This document shows, one piece after another, positions 15,573-24,557 of a stretch of DNA of 64,000 nt. A program made the position numbers and the translations under genes. The stretch comes from Cronobacter sakazakii (GTDB taxonomy: Bacteria; Pseudomonadota; Gammaproteobacteria; Enterobacterales; Enterobacteriaceae). The notes below the pieces were generated by a model. It was not told the DNA's origin. It was given only the letters and a program-made list of their open reading frames with translations, and searched no databases. The stretch covers positions 1,736,001 to 1,800,000 of the forward strand of contig NZ_CP011047.1 in NCBI RefSeq assembly GCF_000982825.1, read 5' to 3'. The stretch's first letter is position 1; every line of letters starts with the position of its first letter.

Positions 15573-17564
15573 ATGTCCTCTCGTAAAGAGCTTGCCAATG
15601 CTATTCGTGCGCTCAGCATGGACGCAGTACAAAAAGCCAAATCCGGCCATCCGGGTGCCCCGATGGGTATGGCTGACATTGCCGAAGTCCTGTGGCGTGA
15701 TTTCCTGAACCATAACCCGCAGAACCCGTCCTGGGCCGACCGCGACCGCTTCGTGCTGTCTAACGGTCACGGCTCTATGCTGATTTACAGCCTGCTGCAC
15801 CTCACCGGTTACGATCTGCCGATCGAAGAGCTGAAAAACTTCCGTCAGCTGCATTCCAAAACGCCGGGTCACCCGGAAGTCGGCTATACGCCTGGCGTGG
15901 AAACCACGACCGGTCCGCTGGGGCAGGGGATTGCGAACGCGGTCGGCATGGCTATCGCCGAGCGCACGCTGGCGGCGCAGTTCAACCGTCCTGGGCATGA
16001 CATTGTCGACCACTACACCTACGCCTTCCTGGGCGACGGCTGCATGATGGAAGGCATCTCCCACGAAGTCTGCTCGCTGGCCGGTACGCTGGGCCTCGGC
16101 AAACTGGTGGCGTTCTACGATGACAACGGCATCTCCATCGACGGCCACATTGAAGGCTGGTTCACCGACGATACCGCGAAACGCTTTGAAGCCTACGGCT
16201 GGCACGTGGTGCGCGGCGTGGACGGCCACGACGCCGATTCCATCAAGCGCGCCATCGAGGAAGCGCGTTCTGTTACCGACAAACCGTCTCTGCTGATGTG
16301 CAAAACCGTTATTGGTTTCGGCTCGCCGAACAAAGCAGGCACCCATGATTCCCACGGCGCGCCGCTGGGCGACGCCGAAGTGGCCGCGACTCGCGAACAG
16401 CTGGGCTGGAAATATGAGCCGTTTGTGATCCCGCAGGAAATCTACGCGCAGTGGGATGCCAAAGAGATGGGCCAGGCCAAAGAAAGCGCCTGGAACGAAA
16501 AATTCGCGGCCTACGCGAAAGCGTTCCCGCAGGAAGCCGCTGAATTTACCCGCCGTATGAAAGGCGAAATGCCGGCTGATTTCGCCGCGAAAGCGCAGGA
16601 GTTTATCGCAAACCTGCAGGCGAACCCGGCGAAAATCGCCAGTCGTAAAGCCTCTCAGAATGCTATCGAAGCCTTCGGTAAACTGCTGCCGGAATTCCTG
16701 GGCGGCTCTGCCGACCTCGCGCCGAGCAACCTGACCATCTGGTCTGGCTCGAAAGCAATTAATGAAGATGCCGCAGGCAACTACATTCACTACGGCGTGC
16801 GCGAATTCGGCATGACTGCCATCGCGAACGGTATCGCGCTGCACGGCGGTTTCCTGCCGTACACCTCGACCTTCCTGATGTTTGTGGAATATGCCCGTAA
16901 CGCGGTACGTATGGCCGCGCTGATGAAGCAGCGTCAGGTCATGGTCTACACCCACGACTCCATCGGTCTTGGCGAAGACGGCCCGACCCACCAGCCGGTT
17001 GAACAGCTGGCGGCGCTGCGCGTGACCCCGAACATGAGCACATGGCGTCCGTGCGACCAGGTGGAATCTGCGGTAGCGTGGAAATACGCGGTTGAGCGTC
17101 ACGATGGCCCGACGGCGCTGATCTTCTCCCGTCAGAACCTGGCGCAGCAGGAACGTAGCGAGCAGCAGCTGGCGGATATCGCCCGCGGTGCCTACATCCT
17201 GAAAGACTGCGACGGCCAGCCGCAAATCATCTTCATCGCCACCGGCTCTGAAGTTGAACTGGCGGTTGCCGCTGCCGATAAACTGGCTGCAGAAGGCGTG
17301 AAAGCGCGCGTGGTTTCCATGCCGTCTACTGATGTTTTCGACAAACAGGATGCCGCTTACCGCGAAGCCGTGCTGCCGAAAGCGGTCAGCGCGCGCGTGG
17401 CTATCGAAGCGGGTATCGCCGACTACTGGTTCAAATACGTTGGCCTGAACGGCGCTATCGTCGGTATGACGACCTTCGGTGAATCCGCACCGGCTGAGCA
17501 GCTGTTTGAAGAGTTCGGCTTTACCGTGGATAACGTGGTAAGCAAAGCGAAAGCGCTGCTGTAA
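15573..17564 (+). CDS. tktA: Transketolase 1
   Basis: A 663-residue thiamine-diphosphate enzyme of the non-oxidative pentose phosphate pathway that moves two-carbon units between sugar phosphates. The TPP/Mg motif GDGCMMEGISHEVCSLAG is at about 154-171, and the pyrimidine-domain segment THDSIGLGEDGPTHQPVE follows in the second half. Length equals E. coli TktA. CTGGAGTCAAA precedes the start. About 280 bp separate it from divergent loiP. Confidence 0.97.
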   Translation: MSSRKELANAIRALSMDAVQKAKSGHPGAPMGMADIAEVLWRDFLNHNPQNPSWADRDRFVLSNGHGSMLIYSLLHLTGYDLPIEELKNFRQLHSKTPGHPEVGYTPGVETTTGPLGQGIANAVGMAIAERTLAAQFNRPGHDIVDHYTYAFLGDGCMMEGISHEVCSLAGTLGLGKLVAFYDDNGISIDGHIEGWFTDDTAKRFEAYGWHVVRGVDGHDADSIKRAIEEARSVTDKPSLLMCKTVIGFGSPNKAGTHDSHGAPLGDAEVAATREQLGWKYEPFVIPQEIYAQWDAKEMGQAKESAWNEKFAAYAKAFPQEAAEFTRRMKGEMPADFAAKAQEFIANLQANPAKIASRKASQNAIEAFGKLLPEFLGGSADLAPSNLTIWSGSKAINEDAAGNYIHYGVREFGMTAIANGIALHGGFLPYTSTFLMFVEYARNAVRMAALMKQRQVMVYTHDSIGLGEDGPTHQPVEQLAALRVTPNMSTWRPCDQVESAVAWKYAVERHDGPTALIFSRQNLAQQERSEQQLADIARGAYILKDCDGQPQIIFIATGSEVELAVAAADKLAAEGVKARVVSMPSTDVFDKQDAAYREAVLPKAVSARVAIEAGIADYWFKYVGLNGAIVGMTTFGESAPAEQLFEEFGFTVDNVVSKAKALL

Positions 17565-17588
17565 TCGCGCATAGCGTTATAAAAACGA

Positions 17589-17616
17589 ACGGGAGGCCAG
17601 CGCCTCCCGTTTTTTT
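17589..17616. terminator. tktA terminator
   Basis: ACGGGAGG and CCTCCCGT (8-bp arms, 6-base loop) followed by seven T residues, 24 bases after the tktA stop. An A-rich run on the other side could make it act also for the converging hydrolase gene. Confidence 0.88.
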
Positions 17617-17620
17617 GGGC

Positions 17621-18757
17621 TCAGTCGCCCGGATATTTTTCCCGCAACGCGATGGCAAACGGTGAGTTATCGTAGTCAGAGACCGGCCAGTCGCGGTAGT
17701 CCAGCAAATCATCCGCCATTTCCTGAATCACCGCGTTAAGCTCAAGCCGCGCCAGCCATGTTTCCGGCAGAGCCGTGATGCCGTACATCGCGCCGAGCAG
17801 GTTCCCGACTATCGCGCCGGTCGAGTCGGAATCGCCGTCATGGTTTACCGCCATCAGTACGCCCTCTTCAAACGAGCGGGCGCGCAGCGCGCAAAACAGC
17901 GCGATGGCGAGCGCCTCTTCGGCCACCCAGCCCTCGCCCAGTGTTTTGATAGCCTCCCGCGGCGTAAGCGGCGCGGCGGCGAGCGTGCGCGCATGCTCCA
18001 GTGCGCGCCATGTTTCTTCATGCTGCGGCGCGTTTTTCAGTAAATCCAGCGAGCGCGTCAGCGCAGCGTCAAGGGATTCTCCCTGAACGAGCTGCAAAAC
18101 CAGCGCGGCCAGCACTCCGCCGGTGAGATAGCCGGTCGGATGACCGTGCGTGAGTGCGGCGAGCTGGCAGCCGGTGTCAAACGCCGCTTTCAGTAAATCG
18201 CCGCCAGGGTAACGCATGTAAAAAAGCCCCACCGGCGCCACGCGCATAACGCCGCCGCAGCCCTTGCTGTCGTTACGGGCCGGTTTGCCGAAGGCGCGCA
18301 TTTCGCGCAGTGCGCTGAGGCACGTATTGCCCGGCGCGCGGGCATGGAAAAGCGCGTTATGCCCGGCAAGCCAGCCGGACATCTGCGTTTTATCCAGCAG
18401 ATTGTGGCGGTTGCGCTCGCCCTGCGTCAGCAGCCAGCGTAAATACGCGTGAGCGGTCACACCGGTGAACGACGGGCCGATGCCGCGCATCGCCGCACGC
18501 ATCCAGGCCCGCAGCAACCCTTCAGCGGTAAAGAGCGTCATCTGCGTGTCGTCCGTGATTTTCCCGATGCCGCCCCATGCATATTCATAATCCGTGACGC
18601 CCTGCGCCCCGAAGCGCGCGGTGATTTCCGCAAGCCGTAAAAATTCCACCGGGCCGCCGAGCGCATCGCCCACGGCGCCGCCAAGCAAGCAGCCGCGAAA
18701 GCGCGCGCGCAGGGCGGCGAGACTTCCTGCGTTTTCGTACTCTTCTGGATACGCCAT
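17621..18757 (-). CDS. ADP-ribosylglycohydrolase (DraG/ARH family)
   Basis: A 378-residue all-alpha hydrolase of the ADP-ribosylglycohydrolase family, which removes ADP-ribose from proteins or small acceptors using two Mg ions. The metal-binding segments are visible: FRGCLLGGAVGDALGGPVEF near residue 25, KITDDTQMTLF near 70 and NHDGDSDSTGAIVGNLLGA near 310. No ADP-ribosyltransferase partner such as DraT lies nearby, and neither tktA nor epd is related, so the target is unknown. I used the ATG at 18757 because AAAGGG lies about six bases upstream; an ATG two codons earlier is too close. It is absent from this interval in E. coli K-12 as I remember it, so it is probably accessory. Confidence 0.85.
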   Translation of the reverse strand: MAYPEEYENAGSLAALRARFRGCLLGGAVGDALGGPVEFLRLAEITARFGAQGVTDYEYAWGGIGKITDDTQMTLFTAEGLLRAWMRAAMRGIGPSFTGVTAHAYLRWLLTQGERNRHNLLDKTQMSGWLAGHNALFHARAPGNTCLSALREMRAFGKPARNDSKGCGGVMRVAPVGLFYMRYPGGDLLKAAFDTGCQLAALTHGHPTGYLTGGVLAALVLQLVQGESLDAALTRSLDLLKNAPQHEETWRALEHARTLAAAPLTPREAIKTLGEGWVAEEALAIALFCALRARSFEEGVLMAVNHDGDSDSTGAIVGNLLGAMYGITALPETWLARLELNAVIQEMADDLLDYRDWPVSDYDNSPFAIALREKYPGD

Positions 18758-18901
18758 CACCATCCCTTTGTTAATGTGGAGCCGTGACCATTGTAGGATG
18801 CGGCGGCGGGCGCGTAACGTCGATATTGACTGCCGTTATGGTTTATTTCTGTCCGTCATTCACCCCGGCAGGTGTAATGGTGGAATTTATTCCAGAAAAA
18901 A

Positions 18902-18917
18902 TGTGATGCAGGTCAGA
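18902..18917 (+). promoter_or_regulatory. CRP-like site upstream of epd
   Basis: TGTGA-TGCAGG-TCAGA matches the left half of the CRP consensus fully and the right half at three of five bases. The E. coli epd promoter is known to respond to cAMP-CRP. Confidence 0.55.
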
Positions 18918-18975
18918 AGTTAGTGTCATTTCGCTGCGTTATCATTCCTTTTATTCCACGTTTCGCTTATTCTTG

Positions 18976-18989
18976 CTGAAGCGTTTCAG
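18976..18989. promoter_or_regulatory. Cra (FruR) site upstream of epd-pgk
   Basis: CTGAA-GCGT-TTCAG is a palindrome fitting the Cra consensus TGAAWCGNTTCA region. Cra control of epd-pgk is established in E. coli. It lies about 120-135 bp before the epd start. Confidence 0.65.
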
Positions 18990-19110
18990 TCGACTGATTG
19001 TTCGACAATCCATCAAACGGTTGTAGTTTGTGACGGGCGAGGATTCCCCTTCAAAGGTGGCTGCATTACTCTGTCAGCTCCTTTACATCCGGGATTCTGG
19101 CAGGAGAGAT

Positions 19111-20130
19111 ATGACCTTACGCGTAGCGATTAATGGCTTCGGTCGCATCGGGCGCAACGTAGTTCGTGCGTTGTATGAGTCCGGCCGTCGCGCGGAAATC
19201 AGTGTGGTCGCCATTAATGAGCTGGCCGACGCTGCGGGCATGGCGCATTTGCTGAAATATGACACCAGCCACGGCCGTTTCGCGTGGGATGTTCGTCAGG
19301 AAGGCGAGCAGCTCTGGATTGGTAACGATGTCATTCGCCTGCTGCATGAGCGCGACATCAACGCGCTGCCCTGGAAAGCGCTGGATGTGGACGTGGTGCT
19401 CGATTGCACCGGCGTTTACGGCAGCCGCGCCGATGGCATTGCCCATCTCGAAGCGGGCGCGCGCAAAGTGCTGTTCTCACACCCGGGCGGCAACGATCTC
19501 GATGCTACTGTCGTTTATGGCGTTAATGAAGAGGAACTGCGCGCTGAGCACCGCCTTGTTTCTAACGCCTCCTGCACCACCAACTGCATTATTCCGATTA
19601 TCAAGCTGATGGACGACGCCTTCGGGATTGAATCCGGCACCGTGACGACCATCCATTCCGCCATGCACGATCAACAGGTTATCGACGCTTATCATCCGGA
19701 TCTGCGCCGCACTCGCGCGGCCAGCCAGTCCATCATTCCGGTCGATACCAGGCTTGCCGCCGGTATAACGCGTATTTTTCCTAAATTTCATGACCGCTTT
19801 GAGGCAATTGCGGTGCGCGTGCCTACCATTAATGTGACGGCCATTGATTTAAGCGTGACGGTTAAAAAACCGGTAAAAGCCCATGAAGTCAACCTGTTGC
19901 TGCAAAAAGCGGCACAGGGTGCATTTCATGGTATAGTTGACTATACGGAATTACCGTTGGTCTCAACAGATTTTAACCACGATCCGCACAGCGCCATTGT
20001 GGACGGCACCCAGACACGGGTGAGTGGAGCGCACCTGATTAAAACACTGGTCTGGTGCGATAACGAATGGGGCTTCGCTAACCGGATGCTCGACACCACG
20101 TTAGCGATGGCAGCTATTGGTTTCAGGTAA
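19111..20130 (+). CDS. epd: D-erythrose-4-phosphate dehydrogenase
   Basis: A 339-residue NAD enzyme related to glyceraldehyde-3-phosphate dehydrogenase. It oxidises erythrose 4-phosphate to 4-phosphoerythronate for pyridoxal phosphate synthesis. The Rossmann motif INGFGRIGRNVVRALYE opens the protein, and the catalytic cysteine is in SNASCTTNCIIP (about residue 155). The frame is open upstream, but 19111 has AGGAGAGAT before it and matches E. coli. It is followed 76 bp later by pgk, as in E. coli where they are cotranscribed with fbaA. Confidence 0.97.
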   Translation: MTLRVAINGFGRIGRNVVRALYESGRRAEISVVAINELADAAGMAHLLKYDTSHGRFAWDVRQEGEQLWIGNDVIRLLHERDINALPWKALDVDVVLDCTGVYGSRADGIAHLEAGARKVLFSHPGGNDLDATVVYGVNEEELRAEHRLVSNASCTTNCIIPIIKLMDDAFGIESGTVTTIHSAMHDQQVIDAYHPDLRRTRAASQSIIPVDTRLAAGITRIFPKFHDRFEAIAVRVPTINVTAIDLSVTVKKPVKAHEVNLLLQKAAQGAFHGIVDYTELPLVSTDFNHDPHSAIVDGTQTRVSGAHLIKTLVWCDNEWGFANRMLDTTLAMAAIGFR

Positions 20131-20206
20131 GATTTCATGCGTTACGGCCTTAAGGCCTGTGCGTATGGTGTCTGCAAAACTTTAAGAATCAACGAGAGGA
20201 TTCACC

Positions 20207-21370
20207 ATGTCTGTAATTAAGATGACCGATCTGGATCTGGCAGGTAAACGCGTTCTGATCCGCGCCGATCTCAACGTTCCGGTAAAAGAGGGCAAAGTTA
20301 CCTCTGACGCGCGTATCCGCGCCTCCCTGCCGACCATCGAACTGGCTCTGAAACAGGGCGCTAAAGTGATGGTGACGTCCCACCTGGGCCGCCCGACCGA
20401 AGGCGAATACAACGAAGAATTCTCTCTGCTGCCGGTAGTTAACTACCTGAAAGACAAACTGAACTCCCCGGTTCGCCTGGCGAAAGACTACCTCGACGGC
20501 GTTGAAGTGGCTGAAGGCGAGCTGGTCGTTTTAGAAAACGTTCGCTTTAACAAAGGCGAGAAGAAAGACGACGAAACACTGGCGAAAAAATACGCGTCCC
20601 TGTGCGACGTATTCGTAATGGACGCGTTTGGTACCGCGCACCGCGCGCAGGCTTCCACTCACGGTGTCGCGAAATTCGCTGACGTCGCGTGCGCAGGCCC
20701 GCTGCTGGCAGAAGAACTGGACGCGCTGGGTAAAGCGCTGAAAGAGCCGGCTCGCCCGATGGTTGCTATCGTGGGTGGTTCTAAAGTTTCTACCAAACTG
20801 ACCGTACTGGACTCCCTGTCTAAAATCGCTGACCAGCTGATCGTGGGCGGCGGTATCGCCAACACTTTCGTGGCAGCCCAGGGCCACAACGTCGGTAAAT
20901 CTCTGTACGAAGCGGATCTGGTTGACGAAGCGAAACGCCTGCTGGGCACCTGCGACATTCCGGTTCCGACAGACGTTCGCGTAGCGACCGAGTTCTCTGA
21001 AACCGCACCGGCTACCCTGAAATCTGTTACTGAAATCAAAGATGAAGAGCAGATCCTGGATATGGGCGACGTTTCCGCTGAGAAACTGGCTGAAATCCTG
21101 AAAAACGCCAAAACGATTCTGTGGAACGGCCCGGTAGGCGTGTTCGAGTTCCCGAACTTCCGTAAAGGCACCGAAATTGTGGCTCGCGCTATCGCTGAAA
21201 GCGACGCGTTCTCCATTGCCGGCGGCGGCGACACCCTGGCGGCTATCGACATGTTCGGCATCGCCGACAAAATCTCCTACATCTCCACTGGCGGCGGCGC
21301 ATTCCTCGAATTCGTGGAAGGCAAAGTCCTGCCGGCAGTTGCGATGCTCGAAGAGCGCGCGAAGAAATAA
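20207..21370 (+). CDS. pgk: Phosphoglycerate kinase
   Basis: A 387-residue glycolytic kinase that transfers phosphate from 1,3-bisphosphoglycerate to ADP. Signatures include KRVLIRADLNVPVK near the N terminus, TSHLGRPTEG, IVGGSKVSTKL and the C-terminal GGGDTLAAI. Codon use is strongly biased toward preferred codons, in keeping with high expression. Length equals E. coli Pgk. A hairpin with a T run follows before fbaA. Confidence 0.98.
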   Translation: MSVIKMTDLDLAGKRVLIRADLNVPVKEGKVTSDARIRASLPTIELALKQGAKVMVTSHLGRPTEGEYNEEFSLLPVVNYLKDKLNSPVRLAKDYLDGVEVAEGELVVLENVRFNKGEKKDDETLAKKYASLCDVFVMDAFGTAHRAQASTHGVAKFADVACAGPLLAEELDALGKALKEPARPMVAIVGGSKVSTKLTVLDSLSKIADQLIVGGGIANTFVAAQGHNVGKSLYEADLVDEAKRLLGTCDIPVPTDVRVATEFSETAPATLKSVTEIKDEEQILDMGDVSAEKLAEILKNAKTILWNGPVGVFEFPNFRKGTEIVARAIAESDAFSIAGGGDTLAAIDMFGIADKISYISTGGGAFLEFVEGKVLPAVAMLEERAKK

Positions 21371-21376
21371 TCTAAG

Positions 21377-21401
21377 CAGGCGGGGCATCCCGCCTGTTTT
21401 T
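21377..21401 (+). terminator. Terminator or attenuator between pgk and fbaA
   Basis: CAGGCGGG-GCAT-CCCGCCTG, an 8-bp stem with a tetraloop and five T residues, lies 6 bases after pgk. It probably reduces but does not abolish read-through to fbaA. Confidence 0.75.
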
Positions 21402-21466
21402 CAGCGCGCCTGACAGCTCGCTTACCCTTTTCAACGGTCGAAGATACACATACAGGACAACGCAAT

Positions 21467-22543
21467 ATGTCTAAAATTTTTGATTTCGTAAAACCGGGCG
21501 TCATCACTGGCGACGACGTACAGAAAGTATTCCAGGTAGCTAAAGAGAACAACTTTGCGCTGCCGGCAGTTAACTGCGTGGGTACCGATTCCATTAACGC
21601 CGTTCTGGAAACCGCTGCGAAAGTTAAAGCGCCGGTTATCGTTCAGTTCTCTAACGGCGGTGCCGCGTTTATCGCAGGCAAAGGCTTCAAAGGCGAAGGC
21701 CAGCAGGCAGCCATTCTGGGCGCTATCTCCGGTGCGCATCACGTTCACCAGATGGCTGAACATTACGGCGTGCCGGTTATCCTGCACACCGACCACTGCG
21801 CGAAGAAACTGCTGCCGTGGATCGACGGCCTGCTGGACGCGGGTGAAAAACACTTTGCCGCTACCGGCAAACCGCTGTTCTCTTCTCACATGATCGACCT
21901 GTCTGAAGAGTCTCTGGAAGAGAACATCGAAATCTGCTCCAAATACCTGGAGCGCATGTCCAAAATGGGCATGACCCTGGAAATCGAACTGGGCTGCACC
22001 GGCGGTGAAGAAGATGGCGTGGACAACAGCCATATGGACGCTTCCGCACTCTACACCCAGCCGGAAGACGTTGACTACGCGTACACCAAACTGAACGCGA
22101 TCAGCCACCGTTTCACCATCGCGGCGTCCTTCGGTAACGTACACGGCGTTTACAAGCCGGGTAACGTAAAACTGACCCCGACCATCCTGCGCGACTCTCA
22201 GGAATATGTTTCTAAGAAACACAACCTGCCGCACAACAGCCTGAACTTCGTGTTCCACGGCGGTTCCGGTTCTTCCGCTCAGGAAATCAAAGATTCCGTC
22301 AGCTACGGCGTAATCAAAATGAACATCGATACCGACACCCAGTGGGCAACCTGGGAAGGTATTCTGAAGTACTACAAAGAAAACGAAGCTTACCTGCAGG
22401 GTCAGCTGGGCAACCCGAAAGGCGAAGACCAGCCGAACAAGAAATACTACGATCCGCGCGTATGGCTGCGCGCCGCGCAGACCAGCATGGTGACTCGTCT
22501 GGAGCAGGCGTTCAAAGAACTGAACGCGGTAGACGTACTGTAA
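21467..22543 (+). CDS. fbaA: Class II fructose-bisphosphate aldolase
   Basis: A 358-residue zinc-dependent aldolase that interconverts fructose 1,6-bisphosphate with glyceraldehyde 3-phosphate and dihydroxyacetone phosphate. The zinc and catalytic residues lie in LHTDHCAKK (about 108-116), ELGCTGGEEDGVDN and NFVFHGGSGSS, with DTQWATWEG at the C-terminal side. Length agrees with E. coli FbaA. It is the last gene of epd-pgk-fbaA and ends in a strong terminator. Confidence 0.98.
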   Translation: MSKIFDFVKPGVITGDDVQKVFQVAKENNFALPAVNCVGTDSINAVLETAAKVKAPVIVQFSNGGAAFIAGKGFKGEGQQAAILGAISGAHHVHQMAEHYGVPVILHTDHCAKKLLPWIDGLLDAGEKHFAATGKPLFSSHMIDLSEESLEENIEICSKYLERMSKMGMTLEIELGCTGGEEDGVDNSHMDASALYTQPEDVDYAYTKLNAISHRFTIAASFGNVHGVYKPGNVKLTPTILRDSQEYVSKKHNLPHNSLNFVFHGGSGSSAQEIKDSVSYGVIKMNIDTDTQWATWEGILKYYKENEAYLQGQLGNPKGEDQPNKKYYDPRVWLRAAQTSMVTRLEQAFKELNAVDVL

Positions 22544-22565
22544 TCTTTTCTACAGCGTCATCTGA

Positions 22566-22596
22566 AAAAGCCCACCTCTGGTGGGCTTTTCTTTTT
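22566..22596 (+). terminator. fbaA terminator
   Basis: AAAAGCCCACC-TCT-GGTGGGCTTTT, an 11-bp stem with a 3-base loop followed by CTTTTT, 22 bases after the fbaA stop. Confidence 0.92.
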
Positions 22597-22733
22597 GGGA
22601 AGAGCAACATACCGAAATCTGATTCGCGGGTGGTCGACTGGCAGAGCGGCGGGGTTTTGTTTACCCTTTAACGACTGGCGCTGCCGCAATCCGGGCAGTT
22701 TATCAATCACCCGACCAGGGGAAAGGATGTCGA

Positions 22734-23672
22734 ATGGATGATTTACACGTAATAGACAGCATTAATAACGCCGGCGGCTGGCTGGTGCGCAACCAGGCGC
22801 TGCTTATCAGCTACGCCGTGAATATTGTGGCGGCCATCGCCATTATTATTGTCGGGATGATTGTGGCGCGCGCCATCTCCAATACGCTTAACCGCGTCAT
22901 GATCGCCCGTCATATTGACGCCACCGTGGCGGATTTCCTCTCAGCCCTGGTGCGCTATGGGATCATCGCCTTTACGCTGATTGCCGCGCTGGGCCGCGTC
23001 GGCGTGCAGACGGCGTCCGTCATCGCCGTACTCGGCGCCGCCGGTCTGGCCGTCGGTCTGGCTTTACAAGGCTCACTCTCAAACCTCGCGGCAGGCGTTC
23101 TGCTGGTCACGTTCCGTCCGTTCCGCGCGGGTGAATATGTCGATCTTGGCGGCGTCGCGGGCTCGGTGCTGCATGTGCAGATCTTCTCCACTACGCTTCG
23201 CACGCCGGATGGGCGTATCGTCGTGGTGCCGAACGGAAAAATCATCGCAGGCAACATCATTAATTTCTCGCGCGAGCCGGTACGCCGTAATGAATTTATC
23301 ATTGGTGTGTCTTACGACGCGGATATCGATAAAGTCCGCGCTCTGCTGACTGAGATCATTCAGTCCGAAGACCGCATTCTGAAAGATCGCGAAATGACCG
23401 TGCGCATGAACGAACTGGGCGCGTCGTCTGTGAACTTTGTTATTCGCGTGTGGAGCAAGAGCAGCGATCTGCAGGAGGTTTACTGGGACGTGCTGGAGCG
23501 CATCAAGAAAACGCTGGATGCCAACGGTATCGGCATTCCTTACCCGCAGATGGACGTGCATTACAAGCCGGTAAAAATCGAGGCTGAAGAAAAAGCGCAG
23601 CCGCAAGCGCCGCAGTCAGCGATTATTACGCAGCCTGACGCGCCGAAAGAAAAACCGGCCGACGGCCAGTAA
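22734..23672 (+). CDS. mscS: Small-conductance mechanosensitive channel MscS
   Basis: A 312-residue inner-membrane channel that opens under membrane tension on hypo-osmotic shock. Three N-terminal transmembrane segments are visible, the third being the glycine/alanine-rich pore helix (LGAAGLAVGLALQGSLSNL, about 101-119). The cytosolic beta and alpha/beta domains follow (VVVPNGKIIAGNIINFSR). E. coli MscS has 286 residues; here the C terminus carries about 26 extra residues rich in Gln, Pro, Ala and Lys, probably disordered. It sits between fbaA and argO as in E. coli. Confidence 0.95.
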   Translation: MDDLHVIDSINNAGGWLVRNQALLISYAVNIVAAIAIIIVGMIVARAISNTLNRVMIARHIDATVADFLSALVRYGIIAFTLIAALGRVGVQTASVIAVLGAAGLAVGLALQGSLSNLAAGVLLVTFRPFRAGEYVDLGGVAGSVLHVQIFSTTLRTPDGRIVVVPNGKIIAGNIINFSREPVRRNEFIIGVSYDADIDKVRALLTEIIQSEDRILKDREMTVRMNELGASSVNFVIRVWSKSSDLQEVYWDVLERIKKTLDANGIGIPYPQMDVHYKPVKIEAEEKAQPQAPQSAIITQPDAPKEKPADGQ

Positions 23673-23679
23673 GCTCAGG

Positions 23680-23709
23680 ACGGTCTGCCACGCGCAGGCC
23701 GTTTTTTTA
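23680..23709 (+). terminator. mscS terminator
   Basis: ACGGTCTGC and GCAGGCCGT pair over 9 positions with one mismatch and a 5-base loop, followed by seven T residues. Confidence 0.75.
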
Positions 23710-23817
23710 CGCCTCACTATTAGCGTTGCTTATTGGTGATTAAAACTATTCGTTTTTGCTAATAAAAAGCAGCCCGTACACTGAGCGCCAGACATCACCA
23801 CTCTTCAGGAACGCAAC

Positions 23818-24453
23818 GTGTTAAGTTTTTATTTTCAGGGGCTTGCCCTGGGGGCAGCGATGATTTTGCCGCTCGGCCCGCAAAACGCTTTTGTACTCAA
23901 TCAGGGCATCCGCCGCCAGTATCATCTGATGATCGCCTCGCTCTGCGCGCTCAGCGATGTCGTCCTGATCTGCGCCGGAATTTTTGGCGGCAGCGCTGTC
24001 CTGATGCAGTCGCCCTGGCTGCTGGCGCTGGTCACGTGGGGCGGTGTGGCGTTTTTGCTGTGGTACGGCTTCGGAGCGCTGAAAACCGCGCTGGCGGGCA
24101 ACCCGGAGCTGGCATCGGCAGACGTTCTCAAACAGGGCAGGCTGCGTATTATCACCACGATGCTCGCGGTGACCTGGCTTAATCCGCACGTTTATCTCGA
24201 CACCTTTGTGGTGCTCGGCAGCCTGGGCGGGCAGCTTGACGCCATACCGAAACGCGCCTTTGCGCTCGGCACCATCAGCGCGTCGGTTATCTGGTTTTTC
24301 AGCCTTGCGCTTCTGGCCGCCTGGCTTGCGCCGCGGCTTCGTACCGCACGCGCGCAACGGATGATTAATCTGTTAGTTGGTCTGGTGATGTGGGTTATCG
24401 CCTTCCAGCTGGCGCGCGAAGGGATAGAAAATCTGTCTGCGCTCGGCCTCTAA
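23818..24453 (+). CDS. argO: Arginine exporter ArgO
   Basis: A 211-residue inner-membrane protein of the LysE superfamily with about six transmembrane helices, exporting arginine (and canavanine). The family signature GAAMILPLGPQNAFVLNQGI is at the N terminus and TWLNPHVYLDTFVVLGSLG in the middle. The start is GTG at 23818, with AGGAACGCAAC before it; a GTG start is also used in E. coli. ArgP, its known activator, is encoded about 0.9 kb away. Confidence 0.95.
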   Translation: MLSFYFQGLALGAAMILPLGPQNAFVLNQGIRRQYHLMIASLCALSDVVLICAGIFGGSAVLMQSPWLLALVTWGGVAFLLWYGFGALKTALAGNPELASADVLKQGRLRIITTMLAVTWLNPHVYLDTFVVLGSLGGQLDAIPKRAFALGTISASVIWFFSLALLAAWLAPRLRTARAQRMINLLVGLVMWVIAFQLAREGIENLSALGL

Positions 24454-24557
24454 GCCTTCTCTGATGGACATTCGGCACTGAACCGCTAAGCTTGCAGGCA
24501 GATGCCCGACACTCTCTGGCGGGCAGTTTTACTTGCACGCAGCATGGAGGAAGAACA

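Noticed and set aside
15549..17225. A 558-codon minus-strand open frame across tktA, and similar long frames opposite gcvP, speA, galP and serA
   Set aside because: All lie antisense to unmistakable enzymes with strong codon bias and show no recognisable domains.
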